From positions 3,800,501 through 3,864,500 of the forward strand of contig NZ_CP011479.1 in assembly GCF_001011155.1 (NCBI RefSeq): a stretch of 64,000 nt of DNA, read 5' to 3'. Below, piece by piece: positions 54,548-63,128 of the stretch. A program made the position numbers and the translations under genes. Under the pieces are notes generated by a model, which did not search any database, had not been told where the DNA came from, and saw only the letters and a program-made list of their open reading frames with translations. Within the stretch, counting starts at the first letter, position 1. Each line of letters begins with the position of its first letter. This stretch comes from Hoeflea sp. IMCC20628. GTDB lineage: Bacteria > Pseudomonadota > Alphaproteobacteria > Rhizobiales > Rhizobiaceae.

Positions 54548-55657
54548 ATGACCCAACGCATCGCCTATACAAAACCATCGATCACAGAGCTCGAGGTCGA
54601 CTATGCAACCGATGCGGCGCGCAACGGCTGGGGCGCGCAGTGCTACGATTACATCCACCGGCTCGAACGGGATTTTGCCGCCCATCTTGGTGTCGCCCAC
54701 GCTGTCGCAACATCGAGCTGCACCGGCGCGATGCATCTGGGCCTAGCGGCCCTTGGCGTCGGAGCGGGCGATGAGGTGATACTGGCTGACAGCAACTGGA
54801 TCGCCTCGGTGGCACCCGTGGTGCATCTGGGCGCGACGCCGGTGCTGGTCGATATTCTGGAAGACACCTGGTGCCTTGATCCGGCGCTGGTTGAAGCGGC
54901 GATCACGCCCAGGACCAAGGCGATCATCGCGGTTCACCTATATGGATCGATGGGTGACATGGACCGGCTTCTGGAGATCGGCGCCCGCCACGGCGTGGCG
55001 GTGATCGAGGATGCGGCGGAAGCCATCGGCTCGAGCTGGTGGGGCCGGCGTGCCGGATCGATGGGCGCATTCGGCACGTTTTCGTTTCACGGCACCAAGA
55101 CCATGACCACCGGCGAAGGCGGTATGTTCGTCACCAATGATGCAGCACTTTTTGCGCAAGTGACGACGCTCTCCAATCACGGCAGGGACCCGAGCGAACC
55201 GCGGCAGTTCTTCCCGACCGTGACCGGTTACAAGTTCAAGATGGCCAATGTGTCCGCGGCGATCGGCTGCGCCCAGGTCGAGCGGATCGACGATCTGATC
55301 GCCGGCAAGCGGCGCATCATGGAGCTCTACCGTGCACTTCTGTCGGGCGTGGACGGGCTTTCGCTCAATGCCGAACCAGACGGCACCGTCAACGGCTACT
55401 GGATGCCGACCGTGGTATTTGACCGGGACACCGGCGTCAGCCGCGAGAGGCTGATCAGCGCCTTTCAGGAGGCCGATATCGATGCGCGGGTGTTCTTCTG
55501 GCCGCTGTCGGAGTTGCCGATGTTTGATACCCGCCCCGGCAATGTCATCGCCCACGACATCGCCTCACGCGCCATCAACCTGCCGAGCTATCACGACATG
55601 GATGAAGCAGCCCAAACGCGCGTCGCTGCGGTGATCACCGGGATGCTGACTGCATAA
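54548..55657 (+). CDS. DegT/DnrJ/EryC1/StrS-family sugar aminotransferase
   Basis: PLP aminotransferase of 369 aa for nucleotide-linked keto-sugars. The N-terminal part has TKPSITELEVDYATDAARNGWG, then ATSSCTGAMHLGLAALGVGAGDEVI, VIEDAAEAIGSSWWGRRAG with the PLP Asp, and Schiff-base Lys184 in FHGTKTMTTGEGGMFVT. Having Lys and no extra Fe-S motif, it is an aminotransferase and not an RfbH-type dehydrase. It probably adds an amino group at C4 (or C3) of a 4-keto-6-deoxy sugar. It converges on the CDP-sugar operon, 98 bp away, so a joint pathway is plausible but not shown. Confidence 0.88.
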   Translation: MTQRIAYTKPSITELEVDYATDAARNGWGAQCYDYIHRLERDFAAHLGVAHAVATSSCTGAMHLGLAALGVGAGDEVILADSNWIASVAPVVHLGATPVLVDILEDTWCLDPALVEAAITPRTKAIIAVHLYGSMGDMDRLLEIGARHGVAVIEDAAEAIGSSWWGRRAGSMGAFGTFSFHGTKTMTTGEGGMFVTNDAALFAQVTTLSNHGRDPSEPRQFFPTVTGYKFKMANVSAAIGCAQVERIDDLIAGKRRIMELYRALLSGVDGLSLNAEPDGTVNGYWMPTVVFDRDTGVSRERLISAFQEADIDARVFFWPLSELPMFDTRPGNVIAHDIASRAINLPSYHDMDEAAQTRVAAVITGMLTA

Positions 55658-55755
55658 CCAGGCTTTCCTGGGCGTGGATCACAGCGCGCGTTTGCGTGGT
55701 TTTGACGCCTCGGTGGGCTCTGCCTGCCCGGTCCGTTCAATCGTGTCCAGCCCGT

Positions 55756-56988
55756 TCAACTCCGGATCGCCAGTTTCGGAATCGCGGTCACGAACTGCCC
55801 ACCCCAATCGCTGATACAGGAAAGCTGGGTCCTGATTTCTGTCTCGATGTTCCATGGCAGTATCACTACCCTGTCTGGTTGCTCTGAGATGAGATGCGCC
55901 TCGTCGACAATCGGAATCTGCGAGCCGGGCATGAAGCGTCCCTGCTTGGCCGGATTGCGGTCGACGACAAACGCAATGTCGCGCGCTGTGCTGCCTGCGA
56001 AATTCAACAGCGTGTTGCCCTTGGCGGCCGCGCCATAGGCCGCCACTTTGAGCCCGGCGGTGCTCGCTTCCGCGAGAAAGCCGCGAAATGAGTCCCGGGC
56101 GGCTTCAGCGCTGGCCTGGAAGCCTGAATAGAACGCCGCGCCACCAAGTCCGGCATCGCGCTCGGCCTCGATCATCGCCGCCACCGTCGGCGTTAGCGCA
56201 TGGGCGTGATGATCCGAGCGGCAGGCATAAACCCTGAGGCTGCCGCCGTGATGCGGCGTGACATCGACATCAAAAACCGTAAGCCCGTTCTGGGCAAAGA
56301 TCCGCTCGACTGAAAGCAGCGACAGATAGGAATAATGTTCGTGATAGGCAGTATCGAACTGGTTGCCGCAGACCATTTCCAGAATATGCGGAAATTCGAA
56401 TGTCGCCACGCCCGCAGGCTTGAGCAGCCCGGCAAAACCGGCGACGAAATCATTGATGTCGGGCACATGTGCCAGCACATTGTTGGCGGCGATCAGATCC
56501 GCCTGTCGCCCCTCGCCTGCCAGCTGTCTGGCCAGCGCGAAGCCAAAAAACTCCTCGACAATTTCAATGCCCTTGGCGCGCGCGGCTTGGGCCGTGTTGT
56601 GCGTCGGCTCTACGCCATAGCAGGGGATACCGAGCGCTTTGACATATTGCAGCAGATAGCCGTCATTGGCGGCGATCTCGGCGACAAGGCTGTGTTGCCC
56701 GAGACCGAACCGGTCGCGCATGTCCTCGACATAGGTCTTGGCATGATCAAGCCAGGTGCCGGAGAACGACGAGAAATAGGCATAGTCGCCGGAAAAGAAC
56801 TCCTCCCGGTCGGCGAAATCCTCGGTCTGGGTCAACCAGCACTCGGTGCAGGTGCGGATGACCAGCGGATAGCTTTTTTCCGGACGCGCAAGGTCTTCAG
56901 CCTCAAGATAAGAATTGGATGGCGGCGCCAGCCCCAGGTCGAGAAACGGGATGAAATCAGCGCCGCCGCAATGCCTGCAGTACATCAC
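55756..56988 (-). CDS. Nucleotide-sugar C-methyltransferase (SAM-dependent, zinc-binding N-terminus)
   Basis: Methyltransferase of 410 aa in the family of sugar C-methyltransferases (such as TylC3 and TcaB9). The N-terminal zinc-binding domain has Cys pairs CRHCGG (4-7) and CTECW (about 47-50). The middle class I methyltransferase domain shows SLVAEIAANDGYLLQYV (SAM loop) and ANNVLAHVPDINDFV, and the C-terminal domain has VAAYGAAAKGNTLLNF. It would add a methyl group to C3 of a 4-keto-6-deoxy hexose. Its ATG overlaps the epimerase stop (ATGA), making it the last gene of a coupled operon with rfbF and rfbG. Confidence 0.88.
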   Translation of the reverse strand: MMYCRHCGGADFIPFLDLGLAPPSNSYLEAEDLARPEKSYPLVIRTCTECWLTQTEDFADREEFFSGDYAYFSSFSGTWLDHAKTYVEDMRDRFGLGQHSLVAEIAANDGYLLQYVKALGIPCYGVEPTHNTAQAARAKGIEIVEEFFGFALARQLAGEGRQADLIAANNVLAHVPDINDFVAGFAGLLKPAGVATFEFPHILEMVCGNQFDTAYHEHYSYLSLLSVERIFAQNGLTVFDVDVTPHHGGSLRVYACRSDHHAHALTPTVAAMIEAERDAGLGGAAFYSGFQASAEAARDSFRGFLAEASTAGLKVAAYGAAAKGNTLLNFAGSTARDIAFVVDRNPAKQGRFMPGSQIPIVDEAHLISEQPDRVVILPWNIETEIRTQLSCISDWGGQFVTAIPKLAIRS

Positions 56989-57566
56989 AACGCAATCTCT
57001 GCATCTGCAATCAACGGGAACGATGCATCGCGCGTCGACATCCCAGTAACCGGCAAAGGCCAGGCAATCGCGAGCTTCGGATCATCGTGGCGAAGACCTG
57101 CTTCCGCTGCTGCGATATAGGGGGCAGAGTGAACATAGATCAGCTCGACATCGTCGCTGAGTGCCTGAAAGCCATGCGCGAAGCCCTCGGGTACATACAT
57201 CGCGGTTGCGGTTTCCGCTGACAGTTCGGCAGCAACATGGGTATACCGGGTCGGACTGCCGGCGCGAATATCGACGGCAATGTCATGTACCGCGCCGCGA
57301 ATGCAGATGACCAGCTTGGCCTCGGCATGGGGCGGAAGCTGAAAATGCAGCCCACGAACCGTACCGCGACGGGTGGTGCGGCTGTGATTGACCTGGGAAA
57401 CAGCTCCCGGCCAGCCAATCTCTGCCAGAGCCTCGGCGCAGAAAATCCGGGCAAAGGCGCCGCGGTCGTCAAACAGCGGCGTGCGGCGCACAAGCGCTGG
57501 ACCAATACCTGCTTCGCCTTCCGCCGCTTGCATGAGCGGCGTTATGGTGAACGGCGATGCGCTCAT
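56985..57566 (-). CDS. dTDP-4-dehydrorhamnose 3,5-epimerase family protein
   Basis: Cupin-type sugar epimerase of 193 aa. Motifs are LFDDRGAFARIF, QVNHSRTTRRGTVRGLHFQLPPHAEAKLVICIRGAVHDIAVDIR with the catalytic His in GLHF and the arginine pair around it, and MYVPEGFAHGFQAL. RmlC homologues in CDP-sugar operons epimerize 4-keto-6-deoxy hexoses at C3 and/or C5, or only at C5. ATG 57566 overlaps the rfbG stop, and the next gene overlaps its own stop, so the operon is coupled throughout. Confidence 0.88.
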   Translation of the reverse strand: MSASPFTITPLMQAAEGEAGIGPALVRRTPLFDDRGAFARIFCAEALAEIGWPGAVSQVNHSRTTRRGTVRGLHFQLPPHAEAKLVICIRGAVHDIAVDIRAGSPTRYTHVAAELSAETATAMYVPEGFAHGFQALSDDVELIYVHSAPYIAAAEAGLRHDDPKLAIAWPLPVTGMSTRDASFPLIADAEIAL

Positions 57567-58699
57567 CGGCGCACCCCGCTCGATGCACGGCTTGCTGCCT
57601 CGAAATAGGTGCTGCAATCCTCTTCGCATAGATCCCTGCCCGACCTCCCGCCCAGAAGTTCGCGATACCAGCGCGCGGTCAGCGCCACGGTCTGGTCCAG
57701 TCCCCAGAGCCCGGAGATGGCCAGATCGCTTGCTGCAAGCGATGGATCGAGCGCCAATGCTTCGGCCTCCGCCGGACCCTCCAGGATTTCGGCATATTCA
57801 ATCCCGGCGCCGCCGAAATGGCATGCGGCAAGCGTCAGCACGTCACGCACCGTGGCGCTGTCTTCAGTGGGACCAAAATTGTAGGCCGGAGCGAGATCAG
57901 CGCCGGATGCGAGCCTTTCGGCCAGTACCAGATAGCCCCTTAACGGCTCGAGCACATGCTGCCAGGGCCGGGTGGCGAGCGGCCTTCGCACCGAGAGAAT
58001 CTCGCCTTTGGACCAGGACCGGACCGCATCGGGAAACAGCCGGTCCTCGGCCCAGTCGCCGCCGCCAATTACGTTGCCGGCGCGCGCGGTAGCGATGCCG
58101 CAACGGCTGTCTTCAAAATGTGCACGCCAGCCGGCCACCACCATCTCGCAAGCTGCCTTGCTGGCCGAGTAGGGATCTTCACCGCCCAGCGGATCGTTTT
58201 CACGAAACCGGTGACCGTCGCCTGAATTCTTGTAGACCTTGTCGGTCGTGGTGACGACGATGGCCCGCGCTGTTCCTGTCTTTGCCAGCGCCTGCAGCAG
58301 ATTGTTGGTGCCTGTCACATTGGTGGCGAAGGTGCCTACGGGATCGGCATAGCTGCGGCGGACAAGTGACTGGGCGGCGAGGTGGAGGACAATTTCGGGC
58401 TGTGCGCGCTCGACAAGACTGGTCAGTTGCTGCGCATCGCGGATATCGGCAATTTCGCCGGACAGCCGGCCTTCCGAGTGCAGCAGCGGGAACAGTGCCG
58501 AAGGTTGCTCAGGCGGCAGTGAGCAGCCGGTCACGTCCGCGCCCATCGCTTCCAGCCAGTACAGCAGCCACGAACCCTTGAAGCCGGTGTGCCCGGTCAG
58601 AAGCACTTTGCGACCGCGCCAGAAATCCGGATCGGGCAAGGCCTGATTTACCGCCTTTGCCTCGCTTGCAAGCTTTTCCGCTGTCACCAGCTTTTCCAT
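57563..58699 (-). CDS. rfbG: CDP-glucose 4,6-dehydratase
   Basis: Extended SDR dehydratase of 378 aa that turns CDP-glucose into CDP-4-keto-6-deoxyglucose. The Rossmann motif is VLLTGHTGFKGSWLLYWL (about 31-48). The catalytic Thr is in VVTTTDKVYKNSG and the YxxxK pair in DPYSASKAACEMVV. The residues after the Gly motif (GHTGFKGSWL) are typical for RfbG as opposed to dTDP-glucose dehydratases. Its start overlaps the end of rfbF by 16 bp, which assigns both to one pathway. Confidence 0.94.
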   Translation of the reverse strand: MEKLVTAEKLASEAKAVNQALPDPDFWRGRKVLLTGHTGFKGSWLLYWLEAMGADVTGCSLPPEQPSALFPLLHSEGRLSGEIADIRDAQQLTSLVERAQPEIVLHLAAQSLVRRSYADPVGTFATNVTGTNNLLQALAKTGTARAIVVTTTDKVYKNSGDGHRFRENDPLGGEDPYSASKAACEMVVAGWRAHFEDSRCGIATARAGNVIGGGDWAEDRLFPDAVRSWSKGEILSVRRPLATRPWQHVLEPLRGYLVLAERLASGADLAPAYNFGPTEDSATVRDVLTLAACHFGGAGIEYAEILEGPAEAEALALDPSLAASDLAISGLWGLDQTVALTARWYRELLGGRSGRDLCEEDCSTYFEAASRASSGVRR

Positions 58700-59454
58700 G
58701 GTGCGTTCCCTTCGGTCCAGAGCGCCTCAAGCATGGTCTTGTCGCGCAACGTGTCCATCGGCTGCCAGAAACCGCGGTGGAAGTGGGCGCGCAACTGGTC
58801 TTCCTGTGCCAACGTGGCCAGCGGTTCGTCTTCGAAACTGGTCCGGTCTCCCTCGATACGATCGAGAACCGGATTGGAGAGGACGAAAAAGCCGCCATTG
58901 ATAAAGCCACCCTCGCCTTCAGGTTTCTCGACAAAGCCCTGAACCGCATTGCCATCCAGTTTGAGCGCACCAAAACGGGCTGGCGGACGCACCGCAGTCA
59001 CCGTGGCCAGACGGCCATGAGATTTATGGAAAGCCATGGTCGCGGCAATGTCGACATCGGACAGACCATCGCCATAGGTGAAGCAAAAACTCTCTTCACT
59101 TTCAAGATAGGAGGCAACCCGCTTCAGCCGGCCACCGGTGAGCGTGGTTTCGCCGGTATCAACGAGCGTGACCCGCCAATCCTCGGCGCTCTGGCGATGG
59201 AAATGGACGGTGTTGTCAGACATGTCGAAGGTCATGTCCGACATGTGCAGCGCATAATTGGCGAAATATTCCTTGATCACATAGCCGCGAAACCCGCAGC
59301 AGATGATGAAATCTCTCAAGCCATGGCCGTGATAAAGCTTCATGATGTGCCACAAGATCGGTCGTCCACCAATCTCCACCATGGGTTTTGGCTTGAGATG
59401 GGTTTCTTCCGATAGCCTGGAGCCGAGGCCGCCGGCCAGGATGACAACCTTCAT
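58684..59454 (-). CDS. rfbF: Glucose-1-phosphate cytidylyltransferase
   Basis: Nucleotidyltransferase of 256 aa that makes CDP-glucose from CTP and glucose 1-phosphate. The N-terminus VVILAGGLGSRLSEETHLKPKPMVEIGGRPILWHIM has the nucleotide loop and the Lys that binds the pyrophosphate. TYGDGLSDVDI holds the Mg-binding Asp, and FVEKPEGEGGFINGGFFVL contacts the sugar. GGGAG lies upstream of ATG 59454; the frame extends further upstream but without family similarity. It is the first gene of the rfbF-rfbG-epimerase-methyltransferase operon. Confidence 0.94.
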   Translation of the reverse strand: MKVVILAGGLGSRLSEETHLKPKPMVEIGGRPILWHIMKLYHGHGLRDFIICCGFRGYVIKEYFANYALHMSDMTFDMSDNTVHFHRQSAEDWRVTLVDTGETTLTGGRLKRVASYLESEESFCFTYGDGLSDVDIAATMAFHKSHGRLATVTAVRPPARFGALKLDGNAVQGFVEKPEGEGGFINGGFFVLSNPVLDRIEGDRTSFEDEPLATLAQEDQLRAHFHRGFWQPMDTLRDKTMLEALWTEGNAPWKSW

Positions 59455-59764
59455 GATCTGGCTCCCGGAAATCGCCAGGCGCCGTGACGCGGGACGTACC
59501 TGCTCCCACAAGCCAGACCAGTTGGCCAGCACGTGTGTTCAGGCTTGGTTGTTGGCCCATGGTCCATGGCGCCTGTTTTTCCCCTGACATTAAGGCTTTA
59601 GAGGTTAGCCGATCAAACTGTCCCGAGGCTGGCGCGGAAAGGAGCCGGGCCGATGGCATCAACCATTGTTCCGGCGGCTCTGCTTGCCTATAAGTGGCCG
59701 AGGAAGCCTGCGCGCGGCGCTGGCGAAAGCCCAATCGCCATGGCCGGCGCAAGACGAGGACAAT
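59455..59764. promoter_or_regulatory. Divergent region between rfbF and the HerA-like gene, with a promoter
   Basis: No supported gene in these 310 bp. TTGTTC (59666-59671), 17 nt and TATAAG (59689-59694) form a good sigma70-type promoter for the HerA-like gene. A repeated CCATGG pair (59557-59569) is of unknown meaning. I could not pick a promoter for the rfb operon with confidence. Confidence 0.5.
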
Positions 59765-61351
59765 ATGCTCGAAGAAGGCAAGCTCTATGTCGGCACCAGC
59801 CGCAATCCTGACGACAGCATCAACAAGGGCGAATATCTCGACCTCAAATATGCCAACCGGCACGGGCTGATCACTGGCGCCACAGGCACCGGCAAGACCG
59901 TGACGCTGCAGATCCTGACTGAGAGCTTCTCCAATGCCGGCGTTCCGGTCTTCTGCGCCGATGTCAAAGGCGACCTTTCGGGCATTGCCATGATCGGCGA
60001 GCACAAGGATTTCCTGGAAAAGCGCGCCAAGACCATCGGGTTGGATCCTTACGAATTTCAGGAATTCCCGGTGATCTTCTGGGACCTGTTCGGTGAGAAG
60101 GGCCACCGCGTCCGCACCACCATTTCGGAAATGGGGCCGCTTTTGCTAGCCCGCCTGATGGATATGTCGGATGCGCAGGAGGGCGTGCTCAACATTGCCT
60201 TCAAGCTGGCGGACGAGAACGGCCTGCCGCTTCTGGACCTCAAGGATCTGCGCTCGCTGCTGGCCTATATGGCAGGCGCGACCGAGAAACTCTCGGCCAT
60301 GTATGGCAATATCACCAAGCAGTCATTGTCGACGATCCAGCGCGGATTGCTGGTGCTGGAGCAGCAGGGTGCGGAGAATTTCTTCGGTGAACCGGCACTG
60401 AAAATTTCCGATATCATGCGGACCACCAACGACGGCCGCGGGGCGATCTCGGTGCTGGCCGCCGACAAGCTGATGATGAATCCGCGGCTTTACGGCACCT
60501 TCCTGCTGTGGCTTCTGTCGGAACTGTTCGAGGAGCTTCCCGAGGTTGGAGATTCCGACAAACCACGGCTGGTTTTCTTTTTCGACGAGGCCCATTTGCT
60601 GTTTGATGAGGCGCCAAAAATCCTGATCGATCGCGTCGAACAGGTGGTCCGGCTTATTCGCTCCAAGGGCGTAGGTGTGTATTTCGTCACCCAGAACCCG
60701 CTTGATGTGCCCGAAACCGTTCTCTCGCAGCTCGGCAACCGGGTCCAGCATGCGCTCAGGGCCTATACGCCGCGCGAGCAGAAGGCTGTGAAGGTGGCGG
60801 CGGAGACCTTTCGGCCCAACCCGGCGTTCGATTGCTTTGAGGCGATCACGCAACTGGGCGTCGGCGAAGCGCTGGTATCAACACTGGGGGCCAAGGGCGT
60901 GCCCTCGATGGTCGAACGGACACTCATTCGCCCGCCATCATCCCGGCTTGGTCCGATCACCGAGCCTGAGCGGCAGAAAGTGATGTCAGTCAGTCCGGTG
61001 GCCGGTCAATATGACGTCGATCTTGACCGTGACAGCGCCTTCGAAATGCTGCAGCGTCGCGCCGCGGAGGCGGCCACGGCGGAGGAGAAAGAGCGCGCGC
61101 GGGAAGAGGAAAAGGAAGAGAAACGGCCAGAAAGCCGCCGCTGGACCCTGCCCGGCTATGGCGACGAAGACGATGAAGATGATCGCGGTCGCAGCAAATC
61201 ATCCCGCCGGCGCAAGAGTTCAAAGCGACCCGGCTATCAGCGTCAGACAGTGACTGAAGCGGTGATCAAATCAGTGGCGCGATCAGCCGCAACATCGCTT
61301 GGGCGCGCTTTGGTGCGGGGCATTTTGGGATCGCTGAAGAAGGGTTTCTAA
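59765..61351 (+). CDS. HerA/YjgR-like ATPase (DUF853 family)
   Basis: P-loop ATPase of 528 aa of the FtsK/HerA superfamily, YjgR-like branch. Walker A is GATGTGKT (38-45), Walker B lies in PRLVFFFDEAHLLFDEA (about 270) and a sensor-like GVYFVTQNPLDVPETVLSQLGNRVQHALRAYT follows, with the arginine used in hexamer contacts. The C-terminal 90 residues alternate acidic and basic runs (EEKERAREEEKEEKR, then RSSRRR-like) and end in a short amphipathic helix. The family's role is unknown; HerA proper acts in DNA end processing with NurA, which is not present here. ATG 59765 follows a promoter at 59666-59694. Confidence 0.88.
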   Translation: MLEEGKLYVGTSRNPDDSINKGEYLDLKYANRHGLITGATGTGKTVTLQILTESFSNAGVPVFCADVKGDLSGIAMIGEHKDFLEKRAKTIGLDPYEFQEFPVIFWDLFGEKGHRVRTTISEMGPLLLARLMDMSDAQEGVLNIAFKLADENGLPLLDLKDLRSLLAYMAGATEKLSAMYGNITKQSLSTIQRGLLVLEQQGAENFFGEPALKISDIMRTTNDGRGAISVLAADKLMMNPRLYGTFLLWLLSELFEELPEVGDSDKPRLVFFFDEAHLLFDEAPKILIDRVEQVVRLIRSKGVGVYFVTQNPLDVPETVLSQLGNRVQHALRAYTPREQKAVKVAAETFRPNPAFDCFEAITQLGVGEALVSTLGAKGVPSMVERTLIRPPSSRLGPITEPERQKVMSVSPVAGQYDVDLDRDSAFEMLQRRAAEAATAEEKERAREEEKEEKRPESRRWTLPGYGDEDDEDDRGRSKSSRRRKSSKRPGYQRQTVTEAVIKSVARSAATSLGRALVRGILGSLKKGF

Positions 61352-61433
61352 ATCTGCGCCCTTCATGCATTGCACAGGACTCACCTGATTGGGTTGGAAT
61401 CGAGCCTTAATCGGCTCAGTCCAGACATGCCTG

Positions 61434-62057
61434 TCAATTGCCGCGGCAACGGACCGGATAGGTCATTCGGAAGCTGGAAAAATCGTAGACGGCGGCCGGG
61501 TCGAAGCAGGTCACCTGGCCAACGCCGTCAACCCAGTAAAGATGCGGATCTGCCGACACTTCACCCTGCCCGCCGGCCTGGCGGAAAAGTTCGAAATGCA
61601 GATGCGGAATGCCGCCACCGAGCAGGCCGGTGGTGCCAAGTGTCGCGATCTGCTGACCGCGCGCCACCATTGCACCCTCAGTGACCAGACGATCCTTGAG
61701 ATGCTTGTAAACTGTGACAGTGCGTTTGCCGTTGGCGTCCGGTCCGTGCTCGATTACCACGCGATTGCCATACATCGGCTCCGAGTAGGACCTTGCCACC
61801 CAGCCTGCCGCGACGACGATGACCGGGTCTCCGACCTTGCCAATGACATCGATGCCAAGATGCTTGGCATCGTTGGTGGTAAACAAAAATTCCTGCGAGA
61901 TTGACGGCGCATTAGCCGGCATTTTTACACTGATTTTCGGAAACTGGGCGGGTTTGTAGACCGACGCCCATCCGTGTTCCTGCGGCACGCAGCCGGAGAC
62001 CAGCAGAACTGACGTCAGCACGGCAGGTAACGCTAAACGGCGTTTGGATAATTTCAT
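61434..62057 (-). CDS. M23-family peptidoglycan endopeptidase, lipoprotein
   Basis: Predicted lipoprotein of 207 aa: a signal sequence with lipobox VSGC (Cys at about 23) is followed by a LytM/M23 domain. The zinc ligands are the His and Asp of KHLGIDVIG, and the catalytic H-x-H of HLHFEL is intact, so it should be active. It would cut peptide crosslinks of peptidoglycan, or regulate amidases. The start at 62057 is right before a basic n-region (MKLSKRR). It is followed on the plus strand by the convergent HerA-like gene and preceded by the L,D-transpeptidase gene. Confidence 0.9.
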   Translation of the reverse strand: MKLSKRRLALPAVLTSVLLVSGCVPQEHGWASVYKPAQFPKISVKMPANAPSISQEFLFTTNDAKHLGIDVIGKVGDPVIVVAAGWVARSYSEPMYGNRVVIEHGPDANGKRTVTVYKHLKDRLVTEGAMVARGQQIATLGTTGLLGGGIPHLHFELFRQAGGQGEVSADPHLYWVDGVGQVTCFDPAAVYDFSSFRMTYPVRCRGN

Positions 62058-62166
62058 GTGCGAGCCCGCGCCCCGTACCAGCCGGCGCCGGAAAGCATGT
62101 TTCCGACGCGATAGATGCTCGTAGCATGAAGCTGCGCGCCGCCTCAAGCAGGTATAGGCTTTGCCT

Positions 62167-62934
62167 CTAGATAACCAGAATCGGCGTTCGCGTCGGCACG
62201 CGGTCATAAAGGTCGCAGATATCCTGGTTGAGCAACCGCACACAGCCTGAAGAAACTGCCTTGCCGATTGACTTATATTCGGGGCTGCCATGCAGGCGGT
62301 AGAGTGTGTCCTCGCCGTTCTGGAAAATGTAGAGCGCGCGTGCACCGAGCGGGTTGTCCAGGCCGGGCGGCATGCCGCCATTTGCGGCTGAATAGCGCTC
62401 GAGTTCCGGCTGGCGCCCGATCATCTCCGTTGGCGGCGTCCATTTGGGCCATTTCTGTTTCCACTGGACAACAGCCCGGCCGGACCAGGAAAATCCATCC
62501 CGGCCGATACCGACGCCATAGCGCATGGCCCTGCCGTTTTCACGAACCAGAAAGAGGAAGCGCTGGGAGGTGTCTACAACCAGGGTTCCGGGGCGTTCAC
62601 CGGTCGGATCGGCCACTTCCTGGCGAAGGAATGTTGGATCAATCTCCTGGTAGGGGATAGCCGGCAACGGAAACGGCTCGTCGAGCTTGGGGCCATACAT
62701 GCTGTCGTAATAGTTCGACGTTCCCGTCAGCCCGGAATCAGGTGTACCCGGAGTACGATAAAGCGGCCGGGTTTCTTCCGTAAAGCGACCGGTCGTCGGA
62801 CCTGCACAGCCGGCAAGCGCTGCAGTCGCACCCATGCCCAGCGCAAGAAACCCGCGACGGGAGGTGGTGTGATTGATAATCTGTTTCCCGCCGCCGCCAA
62901 GCATCGTTGCATTCTCGTTTTTCGGTCCGGTCAT
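62167..62934 (-). CDS. L,D-transpeptidase (YkuD family), Tat-type lipoprotein signal
   Basis: YkuD-domain protein of 255 aa. The N-terminus carries a twin-arginine signal (TSRRGFLALG) and a possible lipobox AGC (about residue 43). The catalytic motif HGSPEY followed by SSGCVRLLNQD, with nucleophilic Cys, is complete. It would form 3-3 crosslinks in peptidoglycan or attach proteins to it; Rhizobiales use many such enzymes for polar growth. It lies 109 bp upstream of the M23 gene on the same strand and 194 bp downstream of otsA. A shorter form could begin at the Met near 62904. Confidence 0.9.
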   Translation of the reverse strand: MTGPKNENATMLGGGGKQIINHTTSRRGFLALGMGATAALAGCAGPTTGRFTEETRPLYRTPGTPDSGLTGTSNYYDSMYGPKLDEPFPLPAIPYQEIDPTFLRQEVADPTGERPGTLVVDTSQRFLFLVRENGRAMRYGVGIGRDGFSWSGRAVVQWKQKWPKWTPPTEMIGRQPELERYSAANGGMPPGLDNPLGARALYIFQNGEDTLYRLHGSPEYKSIGKAVSSGCVRLLNQDICDLYDRVPTRTPILVI

Positions 62935-63128
62935 ATCGCGGAAAATCCTTTGGTGTCAGAATAGGAAGCGGTCATCAAAATCCGGCCATAGGCTAGCCTC
63001 ATTCGCATCAACGCGCTGAACACATTTGAGTTCCAATTGTGACTATCCGACGCCCGGCTTGTGGCGAACTTGCCACAGCGAATGCCTATGAACTGACAAT
63101 TACGTGATGGCATAGGGCAGAAAACTGC

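Noticed and set aside
59557-59569. CCATGG repeat with nearby T run, terminator-like
   Set aside because: There is no upstream plus-strand gene it could terminate, and the T run does not directly follow the stem.
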